Source of the DNA: Spirochaetia bacterium | GTDB taxonomy: Bacteria > Spirochaetota > Spirochaetia > Treponematales > Breznakiellaceae | Assembly (NCBI GenBank): GCA_026002045.1 | Contig: BOAV01000085.1 | Location: 1-10,682 of the forward strand | Direction of reading: 5' to 3' | DNA length: 10,682 bases | Shown: piece after piece, positions 1 to 6,934 of the stretch | Numbering within the stretch: the first letter of the stretch is position 1 | Layout: the number at the start of each line of letters is the position of its first letter | Notes under the pieces: model-generated | What the model was told of the DNA's origin: nothing | Seen by the model: the letters and a program-made list of their open reading frames with translations, nothing else | The model's database searches: none | Translations under genes and position numbers: made by a program

Positions 1-32
1 CTATTATTTTAATAACAAAATTGAAATTATAA

Positions 33-45
33 TTTGATTATCAAA
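33..45. promoter_or_regulatory. 13-bp palindrome, possible operator
   Basis: TTTGAT-T-ATCAAA is a perfect inverted repeat with 6-base arms. It lies just upstream of the extended -10 box, in the region a repressor or activator of the downstream dehydrogenase gene could occupy. A second perfect palindrome, AAATTATAATTT at 24-35, overlaps it. AT-rich DNA yields such palindromes by chance, so an operator role is only a suggestion. Confidence 0.25.
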
Positions 46-48
46 ATT

Positions 49-57
49 TGTTATAAT
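49..57 (+). promoter_or_regulatory. extended -10 promoter for the mmsA-like gene
   Basis: TG-N-TATAAT matches the extended -10 sigma-70 motif exactly, in a very AT-rich leader about 31 bases before the chosen start codon. No good -35 box lies at 16-18 bases, which is usual for extended -10 promoters. A second TATAAT at 28-33 could be an alternative -10. The transcription start would be near base 64, giving a short leader that carries the ribosome binding site at 75-80. Confidence 0.55.
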
Positions 58-87
58 TCAGTTCAGTGACTGCCGGGAGGAGTGGAA

Positions 88-1602
88 ATGGGTGAAATAA
101 AAAAACTGAAGTACTGCTGCAATGGACAATGGCTTGAATCTTCCACCGATAAATGGATGGATGTGTACGATCCAAGCCGGGGTGAAGTGATTGCCCGGGC
201 GCCCTGCTGTACCAAAAAAGAACTTGAGCAGGTGCTGGATGCCGCTCAGATAGCTTTTAAAACATGGTCAAAAACACCGGTAATTAAACGTACACAGATT
301 CTTTTTAAATTTCGGGAATTGGTAATTCAGCATATGGATGAACTAACCCGTTTGGTGGCCCAGGAAAACGGCAAGGTCTGGAGCGAAGCTGAAGGGGATA
401 TCCTTAAGGTTAAGGAACCGGTTGAATTGGCCTGCGGCGCCGCGACATTGATGCAGGGTGAATCATTGATGAACACCAGCGCCGGGTATGACACGGTGCT
501 CTACCGGGAGCCGGTGGGGGTTTTTGTGGGGATAGCGCCCTTTAATTTCCCCGGAATGATCCCCATGGGCTGGATGACCCCCCTTTGCATTGCCACCGGA
601 AATTGTATTGTTATAAAGGCCTCCAGTTCCACACCCTTAACCGGTATGCGGCTTCTGGAATTGCTGATTGAAGCGGGGCTTCCCAATGGGGTGGTAAGCA
701 TTGTGACCGCGGATCGCAATACCGCAGATCTGCTGCTCACCAGCCCCATTGTGAAGGGGATTAGCTTTGTCGGGACTACGGCGGTGGGCAAGAGCATATA
801 CGGCAAAGCCGCCTCCGAAGGAAAACGGGTGCAGGCCCTCTGTGAAGCCAAGAACCACGCCCTGGTTATGGATGACGCCGTTCTTGAACGGACCGCCCAG
901 GGAATTATCAATTCAGCCTTCGGCTGCGCCGGGGAACGCTGTATGGCGCTGCCGGTGGTGGTAGCTCAGGAGGGAATTGCGGATCCCCTGGTGGAAGCCT
1001 TAATTAAATATGCAAAGGCCCTCAAGGTAGGCTGCGCCTATGACAAGGCTTCCGAGCTTGGCCCGGTGGTGAATCAGAAACATAAGGACAATATCCTTAA
1101 CTGGATAGAAAAGGGTATTAAGGAAGGGGCGAAGCCGGTGCTTGACGGCCGGGGCATAAAGGTACCGGGTCTTGAAAAGGGTTTCTTTATCGGCCCAACG
1201 ATTCTCGATCAGGTTACTGAAGATATGACCGTTGGGCAGCAGGAAATTTTCGGCCCCGTGCTTTGTATTAAAAGAGTAAAAACCTTTGAAGAGGGGGTTG
1301 CCCTTATCAACCGCAATCCCTTTGCAAACGGCGCGGTAATCTATACCTCCAGCGGTTTCCATGCCCGCAACTTTGCCCTGCATATCGATGGCGGCATGGT
1401 CGGCATTAATGTGGGGATACCGGTCCCGGTGGGGATGTTCCCCTTCTCGGGGCACAAGAATTCCTTCTTTGGGGATCTCCATGCCCTAGGCAAAGACGGG
1501 GTACGCTTTTTTACGGAAACCAAGGTAGTTACTTCTACATGGTTTGACGAAAATTCCGCCGGGAAAAAAGTTGATACCTGGGATGGTTCCATAGCCCGTT
1601 AA
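88..1602 (+). CDS. mmsA: CoA-acylating methylmalonate/malonate-semialdehyde dehydrogenase-like protein
   Basis: This is a complete aldehyde dehydrogenase superfamily protein of 504 residues, the usual MmsA/IolA length. That family oxidises methylmalonate or malonate semialdehyde with NAD and CoA, giving propionyl- or acetyl-CoA, in valine or inositol breakdown. Visible landmarks, numbered from the ATG at 88, are: an N-terminal segment with ENGKVWSEAEGD; the PFNFPGMIPMGW motif near 151-162; the cofactor-binding lysine in VIKASSSTP (~177); FVGTTAVGKSIY near 227-238; AKNHALV near 254-260, where MmsA proteins carry AKNH instead of the general-base glutamate of ordinary ALDHs; and the catalytic Cys285 in GERCMALP. 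The ATG at 88 is preferred because GGGAGG at 75-80 is 7 bases away, whereas an in-frame GTG at 82 touches it. Two positions differ from typical MmsA: GERC for GQRC, and EAKNH for GAKNH. The exact substrate is therefore uncertain. The gene stands alone and converges on fliI, with no metabolic partner in the window. Confidence 0.85.
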   Translation: MGEIKKLKYCCNGQWLESSTDKWMDVYDPSRGEVIARAPCCTKKELEQVLDAAQIAFKTWSKTPVIKRTQILFKFRELVIQHMDELTRLVAQENGKVWSEAEGDILKVKEPVELACGAATLMQGESLMNTSAGYDTVLYREPVGVFVGIAPFNFPGMIPMGWMTPLCIATGNCIVIKASSSTPLTGMRLLELLIEAGLPNGVVSIVTADRNTADLLLTSPIVKGISFVGTTAVGKSIYGKAASEGKRVQALCEAKNHALVMDDAVLERTAQGIINSAFGCAGERCMALPVVVAQEGIADPLVEALIKYAKALKVGCAYDKASELGPVVNQKHKDNILNWIEKGIKEGAKPVLDGRGIKVPGLEKGFFIGPTILDQVTEDMTVGQQEIFGPVLCIKRVKTFEEGVALINRNPFANGAVIYTSSGFHARNFALHIDGGMVGINVGIPVPVGMFPFSGHKNSFFGDLHALGKDGVRFFTETKVVTSTWFDENSAGKKVDTWDGSIAR

Positions 1603-1615
1603 GATCAAGAATTGA

Positions 1616-1653
1616 GCCACGGATTAAAAGGGAAATTCGTGTCCTTTGCGGTT
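1616..1653. repeat. decayed CACAAAGG-type palindromic repeat between mmsA and fliI
   Basis: Read on the minus strand, the right arm is AACCGCAAAGGACACGAA. This closely matches the AACCACAAAGGACACAAAG arm of the copy near 8230. The other arm is degenerate (GCCACGGATT). CACGGATT (1618-1625) can pair with AATTCGTG (1634-1641) with one G-T wobble, so the element could fold as a weak hairpin between the convergent genes. It has no proper T tract, so I do not call it a terminator. Family membership is inferred from the shared core only. Confidence 0.45.
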
Positions 1654-1662
1654 ATCCTGTAT

Positions 1663-3036
1663 TTATTTTTTTCCGCTTATAAGATATGCGTGTCTTCCCG
1701 TTTGGTATAAATTATCCCCCCTGCTGTCGATAACTACCGTTACGGGAAATTCTTTGACGGTTAAGCGGCGAACAGCCTCGTCCACAGCGGGGTTTGAACC
1801 GGCGTGATAGGCCCCCACGTTGATGAGGTCCTCGGTCTCCCCATAGACCGCCATGTTCCGGCGGATATACCCCGCCGCCTGACCGCTTGCCTTACCGGAA
1901 ACAACCGGGGCAAGCCGGGAGATGCTCTGCAAAACATCGATCGCCGGATAGTGATAGGCCTGGGCCAGGTGCCGGGAAAGGACGATGTGGCCGTCAAGAA
2001 TTCCCCGGACCGTATCCGCCACAGGCTCGTCCATGTCGTCGCCGTCTACCAGGATCGTGTAGAAGCCGGTGATGGTTCCCTTGTCGGAGGTGCCGCAGCG
2101 TTCCAGCAGTTTCGGCATGGAGTCGAACATGCTGGGGGTATAGCCCCGGGTTGCCGGGGGTTCCCCGGTGGCCAGTCCTATTTCCCGCTGTGCACGGGCA
2201 AAGCGGGTGACCGAATCAAAGAGGAGCATCACATCAAGGCCCTGGTCACGGAAATACTCCGCCACGGCGGTTGCCACATAGGCGCCGCGAAGCCGGGCAA
2301 GGGGAGGCGAATTGGAGGGGGTTACTATCAGCACAGAGCGGGCCAAGCCCTCGGGCCCTAAATCGTTTTCAATAAAGTCGTTTACTTCCCGGCCCCGTTC
2401 CCCGACAAGGGCCACCACATTTACATCGGCGCTGGTGTTCCGGGCGATCATCCCCATCAAGGTGGACTTCCCCACGCCGGAACCGGCGAAGATACCCAGC
2501 CGCTGTCCCCGGCCCACCGCAAGGAGGCCGTCGATGGCCCGTACTCCGGTGGCGATCCGTTCTTTTATCCGCCGACGCCGTAAGGGGTCCGGGGGATTCG
2601 CCATGGCGGGGTACATCACCGCCGATTCGATTTCCCCCTTGCCGTCTGTGGGCCTTCCCTGGGCGTCAAGAACCCGGCCCAGGAGTTTTGGGGACACCGC
2701 CACTTCAAGGCGGCCCCCGGAGGCAATGACCCGGTTCCCCACTTCGATGCCGTCGGTTTCTTCGTAGGCCATAAGCTGGACCGTTTCGTCCCGGAGGCCC
2801 ACCACTTCCGCCTGAATGATCCCCCGGCCCTTGGGGGCTTCAATGCGGCATATCTCCCCGATAATGGCCTGGGGGCCGCGGCTCTCGATGAGAAGCCCCT
2901 GGACCTTGCTGATATGTCCCACGCATTTTATGGGGTCAATGCGCTCGGCGGTTTCAGCGTATTTGCGAATGATACCGGTTATATCGGGCACATCAATTCT
3001 ATCGATCACCTCCGGCTCGAAAAGGGTGCTCATCAT
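1663..3036 (-). CDS. fliI: flagellar type III export ATPase FliI
   Basis: FliI is the cytoplasmic hexameric ATPase of the flagellar export gate, related to the F1 beta subunit. It helps unload rod, hook and filament subunits for secretion. The 457 residues fit the family. Visible motifs are Walker A AGSGVGKS (184-191), VGERGREV (211-218), Walker B VMLLFDSVTR (269-278), ATRGYTPSMFDSMPKLLERC (295-314), which is typical of FliI and SctN, and the ATPase signature PAIDVLQSISR (364-374). The N-terminal ~110 residues form the beta-barrel-type domain. The start overlaps the fliH stop by one base (TAATG). A tandem second ATG at 3033 sits 7 bases from AAGGAG (3041-3046), against 4 for the first, so either may be used. 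Nothing flagellar follows it: fliJ is not downstream, and the next gene is convergent. Confidence 0.97.
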   Translation of the reverse strand: MMSTLFEPEVIDRIDVPDITGIIRKYAETAERIDPIKCVGHISKVQGLLIESRGPQAIIGEICRIEAPKGRGIIQAEVVGLRDETVQLMAYEETDGIEVGNRVIASGGRLEVAVSPKLLGRVLDAQGRPTDGKGEIESAVMYPAMANPPDPLRRRRIKERIATGVRAIDGLLAVGRGQRLGIFAGSGVGKSTLMGMIARNTSADVNVVALVGERGREVNDFIENDLGPEGLARSVLIVTPSNSPPLARLRGAYVATAVAEYFRDQGLDVMLLFDSVTRFARAQREIGLATGEPPATRGYTPSMFDSMPKLLERCGTSDKGTITGFYTILVDGDDMDEPVADTVRGILDGHIVLSRHLAQAYHYPAIDVLQSISRLAPVVSGKASGQAAGYIRRNMAVYGETEDLINVGAYHAGSNPAVDEAVRRLTVKEFPVTVVIDSRGDNLYQTGRHAYLISGKK

Positions 3037-4016
3037 TACACTCCTTCAACGCCGGCAGACGGGCTAAGGCCTGTGGCATTAACCGGTTTTGCCTTTGCCT
3101 TGATGGGGGATAGTTCCAGAATCTTTGTTTCTATTTCCGCAAGCTGGCCGGAGATGCGGGCGTCAATTTCGCCGAAGTCGGTTTCGATGATGCAGCCGCC
3201 GGGATCAACCGTGGAATCCTCCGCCACCTGTATGCCCTTTACCCCTTCCATCTTCTGGATAAAATTATTGGCATGCTCGGTGGTAAGTTTCACATCCGCC
3301 AGGTTCACCCGGATAATGATATTGCCCCGGCCCTTTACCTTCTGCAGCGCCGCCGTCACATTTGCCCGTACCACATCCTTTTGGGTCTCGGAAATGATCT
3401 TGACAACCTTACGGGTCATCAGTAATACTAAATCTACGATCTGCTGCTCAGTTTCTTCGAGGATCTGCGCCCGCTGGCCCTGGGCCCGTTCAAGTACGGT
3501 CTGGACCCGTTCCACAAGGCGATCCGCTTCGGCTTTGCCTTCGGCAAAACCCTCTTCCCTTCCGGCGATCCTCCCCTGCTCTTCCGCCGCTTTCTTTTCA
3601 GCCTCAAAAGCGGTGTGGGACTCCTCTTCGAGTTCAGCGGCTTTTTGTTTTGCGTCGGCGATGATCTTTTCCGCTTCCGCTTCCGCATTCTGCTTGAGGG
3701 ATTGGGCTTCTTCGCTTTTCTGCGTTGTCTCAAGGGCAGAGGCATCCCGGGCTTCCTGAACAATGTTTTCGGCCTCCGCCTTTGCGGAATTGATCAGTTC
3801 TTCCCGCTCGGATTCCCACTGTATTTTAAAAGCTTCAGCTTCCTTCCGTAAATCCTCTGCGGTAGGCCCGGTATATTCTTCTACCTCCGGAGCCGCCTCC
3901 ACCACCGCATCCTCCCGGGCAAAATGCGCCAGTTCGGGATAAGAGGTGGGAGGTTCCAATACAATCCTGGGGCCGTTTAAAGTAATTTCACCGGGTCTGA
4001 ATACCGCTTTCGCCAC
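3036..4016 (-). CDS. fliH: flagellar assembly protein FliH (export ATPase stator/regulator)
   Basis: FliH dimers bind the FliI N-terminus and tether the ATPase to the C-ring, acting like the peripheral stalk of ATP synthase. The 326 residues are longer than the ~235 of enterobacterial FliH. The N-terminal EITLNGPRIVLEPP is followed by a long Ala/Glu/Lys coiled coil (~50-145), then a regular glycine repeat with Gly148, 152, 156 and 160 (three GxxxG steps). That repeat is a FliH hallmark for tight helix packing. The C-terminal domain carries DPGGCIIETDFGEIDARI (271-288), typical of FliH/SctL. It starts with GTG, supported by AAGGAAG 6 bases upstream. It follows fliG after a 73-base gap containing a double-hairpin element and is translationally coupled to fliI. 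Confidence 0.93.
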   Translation of the reverse strand: MAKAVFRPGEITLNGPRIVLEPPTSYPELAHFAREDAVVEAAPEVEEYTGPTAEDLRKEAEAFKIQWESEREELINSAKAEAENIVQEARDASALETTQKSEEAQSLKQNAEAEAEKIIADAKQKAAELEEESHTAFEAEKKAAEEQGRIAGREEGFAEGKAEADRLVERVQTVLERAQGQRAQILEETEQQIVDLVLLMTRKVVKIISETQKDVVRANVTAALQKVKGRGNIIIRVNLADVKLTTEHANNFIQKMEGVKGIQVAEDSTVDPGGCIIETDFGEIDARISGQLAEIETKILELSPIKAKAKPVNATGLSPSAGVEGV

Positions 4017-4040
4017 AATCTACTTCCTTGCCATCAACAT

Positions 4041-4095
4041 GGAGTTTTCTGAAAGAAAACTCCCAAGTTTAAAAAAATCTTTGATTTTTTTAAAC
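4041..4095 (-). repeat. double-hairpin intergenic element, copy 1 (fliG/fliH gap)
   Basis: Two perfect hairpins stand in tandem. On the minus (mRNA) strand, hairpin 1 pairs GTTTAAAAAAATC with GATTTTTTTAAAC (13 bp, loop AAA; plus-strand arms 4067-4079 and 4083-4095). A short TTGG-type spacer follows. Hairpin 2 pairs GGAGTTTTCT with AGAAAACTCC (10 bp, loop TTC; 4041-4063). The fliG stop codon lies inside hairpin 1. Hairpin 2, its loop and the spacer recur in the fliE/fliF gap (6858-6909) in the opposite orientation. The element might stabilise or process the operon mRNA, or be a small mobile repeat; the sequence alone does not decide. Confidence 0.8.
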
Positions 4096-5133
4096 AACCA
4101 TCTCATCTTCGCCGCCGCGGGCGACAACGATTTCACCGGTATCCTCAAGGTGACGGATAATCCCTACAATTTTCTGCTGGGCTTCTTCAACATCCTTTAA
4201 CCTGATGGGGCCCATGAATTCCATATCTTCCTTGAGCATCCCCGCAGCACGCTTGGACATATTCCTGAAGATCTTGTCCTGCACTTCGGCGTCCACCGAC
4301 TTGAGGGCCTTGGATAATTCCGCGGAATCCACTTCCCGCAAAACCTTCTGGATAGACTTGTCGTCGATCATAACAATATCTTCGAACACGAACATCCGCT
4401 TCTTGATCTCCTCCGCAAGTTCCGGATCCTCGTCTTCCAAAGATTCGATGATCGTTTTTTCCGATGAGCGGTCAATCATGTTGAGAATTTCAACGATACT
4501 TCCAACGCCGCCGGCTGCGGTGTAGTCTTCACTGGACAGGGTGGAGAGTTTCTTTTCCAGCACCCGTTCAACTTCCCGGAGCACCTCCGGGCTGGTGCGA
4601 TCCATGGTAGCAATTCTGCGGGCCACATCGCTCTGCACCTCGTGGGGAAGGCTCTTGAGTATGACCGAGGATTTATTCGGCTCAAGGTAGGCCAGAATAA
4701 GCGCGATGGTCTGGGGATGCTCCTGCTGAATAAAGTTTAAAAGGTGCGCCGGATCTGTCCGGCGGATAAAATCAAAGGGCCGCACCTGCAAACTTGAGGT
4801 GAGGCGGTTGATAATATCGATGGCCTTCTGGCTTCCCAGAGATTTTTCCAGCAGCTCCCGTGCGTAATCAATACCCCCTGAGGTGATGAACTGGTTCGCC
4901 ATCATCAGTTCCTGGAACTCCTGGAGGATGGCATCCCGCTGCTCCGCCTCTATGGTTTCCATCCGGGCAATTTCAAAGGTGAGGGTTTCAATTTCATCTT
5001 CCCGGAGGTATTTGAAGATCTCCGAAGAAACTTCCGATCCGATGGAGACCAGGAATGCGGCGGCCTTTTCCCGGCCCGATAGATCCTTGTTACCCTTTTT
5101 CTTTGCGGTTGCGGGATCGCCTGCTTTTGCCAT
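4090..5133 (-). CDS. fliG: flagellar rotor/switch protein FliG
   Basis: FliG forms the top of the C-ring, where it binds the FliF tail, FliM and the MotA stator, so it generates torque. The 347 residues are the usual length. The N-terminal FliF-binding domain begins with GREKAAAFLVSIG (20-32). The EHPQ motif of the middle domain is at 138-141 (EHPQTIALILAYLEP). The C-terminal torque helix reads KIFRNMSKRAAGMLKEDMEFMGPIR (about 287-311), with the conserved charged residues. Spirochaetes commonly carry two FliG paralogues. The copy in the fliF-fliH operon corresponds by position to FliG2, the functional rotor protein in Borrelia (from knowledge of the group). SD sequences GGAGGA and AGGAA precede the ATG, and only 3 bases separate it from the fliF stop. 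The last codons and stop lie at or in a hairpin repeat. Confidence 0.97.
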   Translation of the reverse strand: MAKAGDPATAKKKGNKDLSGREKAAAFLVSIGSEVSSEIFKYLREDEIETLTFEIARMETIEAEQRDAILQEFQELMMANQFITSGGIDYARELLEKSLGSQKAIDIINRLTSSLQVRPFDFIRRTDPAHLLNFIQQEHPQTIALILAYLEPNKSSVILKSLPHEVQSDVARRIATMDRTSPEVLREVERVLEKKLSTLSSEDYTAAGGVGSIVEILNMIDRSSEKTIIESLEDEDPELAEEIKKRMFVFEDIVMIDDKSIQKVLREVDSAELSKALKSVDAEVQDKIFRNMSKRAAGMLKEDMEFMGPIRLKDVEEAQQKIVGIIRHLEDTGEIVVARGGEDEMVV

Positions 5134-5136
5134 TTC

Positions 5137-6837
5137 CTATTCCTCCGAAAGCCAGGTTCTGATGAGCTGAGCCACATCCTCAGGATGTTCCTTGGCCATA
5201 TTGGCCGCATTTGCCTGAATTTCCATCCGTGTCCGCTCTTCCACAGACAGGGAAACATCCACCCCTTGAGCTTCCGTCTCTGCGATGGTACTTTCCCGAA
5301 TTGCCTGCTCACGCCTGGCCCGCTCGTCCTCTGCCGCCCGCCGTTTCCGTTCCAGGTTCTGGGATATGATTCTGAAAAGGATGAACCCTACCAACAGTAA
5401 GACTAAGCCCCCAAGGAATATCAATACGGTGGTCGTCATCTGCTGCTTTTTGAAATATTTTGCGTCCTCATCGGAAAATTCTTTGCTCCGGTCAAAGGGG
5501 ATATTCTGTACCGTTACCGCATCCCGCCCGGCAACATACCCCACGGCGTTCTGTACCAAAAGCTGGGCTGCCTGCAGATCTTCTGCGGGGACCGGGATAT
5601 ATTCCCGATCAATCGTACCATCGGGAAGGGTCACAGGTTTTCCCTTTTCATCGTACTTCCATTTCCACTTCCCGTCGATGTTTACCGAAACCGTCACCCG
5701 GTCAATTTTTGGACTCTGTTCAACCTGGGTAACTTTTCTATTCAGCTCGTTATTCTGCTTATGGTTTTCCTGGGTCATTTCGCCGGTCATGTTAGACATA
5801 TCTTTATAAGCCGGAGGAGTCTGGCCTTCGACACCGGCGGGGCCTTCGGGGTTAAGCCCGGTTCCCGTCCATTTTTGAGAGGAATCCTCTATTGAACGAG
5901 GAATGGATTGTACCCTTTCTGAATCGTCATAGGCCAGACCGGGAGTACGTTCTTTAATAATGATAGGCAGAAATTCTTCCGATTCAATATTCTTTTTGCT
6001 CATATCCTTTTCGATTTTGACATTGAGGTCCCTCACCCGGTCGGCAGAAAAGGTAGATTGCAGGGCAGCCAAAACCTTTGCCCGTAACGCGGCTTCCTCT
6101 GCCTGGACTTGTTTAGATTCCTTTTCAATAAGACTGAGCCGGTCAAAGGCCGCCATGCCTTCAAAGTCGTTGAGGACAAGCCCGTCAGGACCGGTAATAA
6201 CAATGTTACTGTCGGTGAGCCCCTGTACGGCGAACCTGAGGATCTTCTGGATACCTTCGATCTTCTTGCGGTCCGCCGTGATGTTGCTCCCCGGTTTGGG
6301 AAAGATGATCACGCTGGCGGTTACGGGGTTCTGATCGGAACGGAACAGCGTCCGTTCCGGAAATACGATGGTAACATTGGCGTTGTCGATTTCGTCCAGG
6401 GCTTTTATATGCTCGGTGACCATTTGGGTAATGGACCGCTGGAGGTTTACATTCCGTTCAAAGTCGGTGATGGTCCACCGTTCCCGGTCGAAGATCGCCC
6501 AGGGGTCTGTCCCCGAGGGAATAAGATCTTCCCGGATCAGAATGGACCTGATCCTGCGGGCAGTTGCCTCATCGTTTACCTGAATCACCCCTGCGGCGGT
6601 AACCGATGTCCGCACCCCCTCCGCATTTATGCGGGAGATGATCCGGTCACGGTCAACCTCGTCCCGTATGGGCGCGTCAATGACCGGCGTCATGGTCGGC
6701 GCGGAAGACACCGAAAAGAGGGCCACAACGCCCCCGATTGCCACCACGGCAATTCCAATCAGCATGATCCGCTGAACCATGGACCACTTGCCCCAGAGTC
6801 CTGTGATCTGGGCTATAATCTTTTTTAACCACTCCAT
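5137..6837 (-). CDS. fliF: flagellar MS-ring protein FliF
   Basis: FliF is the inner-membrane protein that builds the MS ring, the base on which the rod, C-ring and export gate assemble. With the start at 6837 it has 566 residues, within the normal range. It shows an N-terminal membrane helix (about 23-43, IMLIGIAVVAIGGVVALF), a large periplasmic ring-building region of the YscJ/FliF type, a second membrane helix (about 468-488, VLIFLGGLVLLLVGFILF), and a cytoplasmic tail ending EHPEDVAQLIRTWLSEE, the FliG-binding peptide. The reading frame stays open to an ATG at 6870, but that codon lies within a hairpin repeat and has no SD. The ATG at 6837 (MEWLKKI) has GGGGAGGGG at 6843-6851 and is the right start. 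fliG follows after 3 bases. Confidence 0.96.
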   Translation of the reverse strand: MEWLKKIIAQITGLWGKWSMVQRIMLIGIAVVAIGGVVALFSVSSAPTMTPVIDAPIRDEVDRDRIISRINAEGVRTSVTAAGVIQVNDEATARRIRSILIREDLIPSGTDPWAIFDRERWTITDFERNVNLQRSITQMVTEHIKALDEIDNANVTIVFPERTLFRSDQNPVTASVIIFPKPGSNITADRKKIEGIQKILRFAVQGLTDSNIVITGPDGLVLNDFEGMAAFDRLSLIEKESKQVQAEEAALRAKVLAALQSTFSADRVRDLNVKIEKDMSKKNIESEEFLPIIIKERTPGLAYDDSERVQSIPRSIEDSSQKWTGTGLNPEGPAGVEGQTPPAYKDMSNMTGEMTQENHKQNNELNRKVTQVEQSPKIDRVTVSVNIDGKWKWKYDEKGKPVTLPDGTIDREYIPVPAEDLQAAQLLVQNAVGYVAGRDAVTVQNIPFDRSKEFSDEDAKYFKKQQMTTTVLIFLGGLVLLLVGFILFRIISQNLERKRRAAEDERARREQAIRESTIAETEAQGVDVSLSVEERTRMEIQANAANMAKEHPEDVAQLIRTWLSEE

Positions 6838-6857
6838 ATATTCCCCTCCCCAGGAGT

Positions 6858-6909
6858 GCTGATTCAGCAAAGCTGAATCAGCTTGGAGTTTTTCTTTCAG
6901 AAAAACTCC
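6858..6909 (+). repeat. double-hairpin intergenic element, copy 2 (fliE/fliF gap)
   Basis: On the plus strand, GCTGATTCAGC (6858-6868), loop AAA and GCTGAATCAGC (6872-6882) form a perfect 11-bp stem. After the spacer TT, GGAGTTTTTCT (6885-6895), loop TTC and AGAAAAACTCC (6899-6909) form another perfect 11-bp stem. The layout, both loops and hairpin 2 match copy 1 at 4041-4095, but in the opposite orientation to the operon. Each arm of stem 1 is itself nearly palindromic (GCTGA-N-TCAGC). The element fills about half of the 97-base fliE/fliF gap, just upstream of the fliF ribosome binding site. Confidence 0.82.
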
Positions 6910-6934
6910 ACTATTTTATTTTTTTACCGTGTTT

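Noticed and set aside
82..87. GTG start of the mmsA-like gene at base 82
   Set aside because: It directly abuts the GGGAGG ribosome binding site, whereas the ATG at 88 has proper spacing.
1603..1662. Bidirectional rho-independent terminator between mmsA and fliI
   Set aside because: The hairpin there has a wobble or mismatch and is not followed by a T run on either strand, so only a repeat remnant is called.
1804..2361. Plus-strand frame of 185 codons opposite fliI
   Set aside because: It is the antisense shadow of fliI, whose motifs are complete. It has no convincing start signal or recognisable domain.
2914..3759. Plus-strand frame of 281 codons opposite fliH and the fliI start
   Set aside because: Its Ser/Ala/Phe-rich protein is what the Ala/Glu/Lys coiled-coil codons of fliH give when read in antisense.
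6109..6828. Plus-strand frame of 239 codons opposite fliF
   Set aside because: It is an antisense shadow of a well-supported fliF, with odd composition and no ribosome binding site.
6838..6870. fliF starting at the ATG at 6870
   Set aside because: That ATG lies in the hairpin repeat without an SD. The ATG at 6837 has a strong GGGGAGGGG and begins the usual FliF N-terminus.
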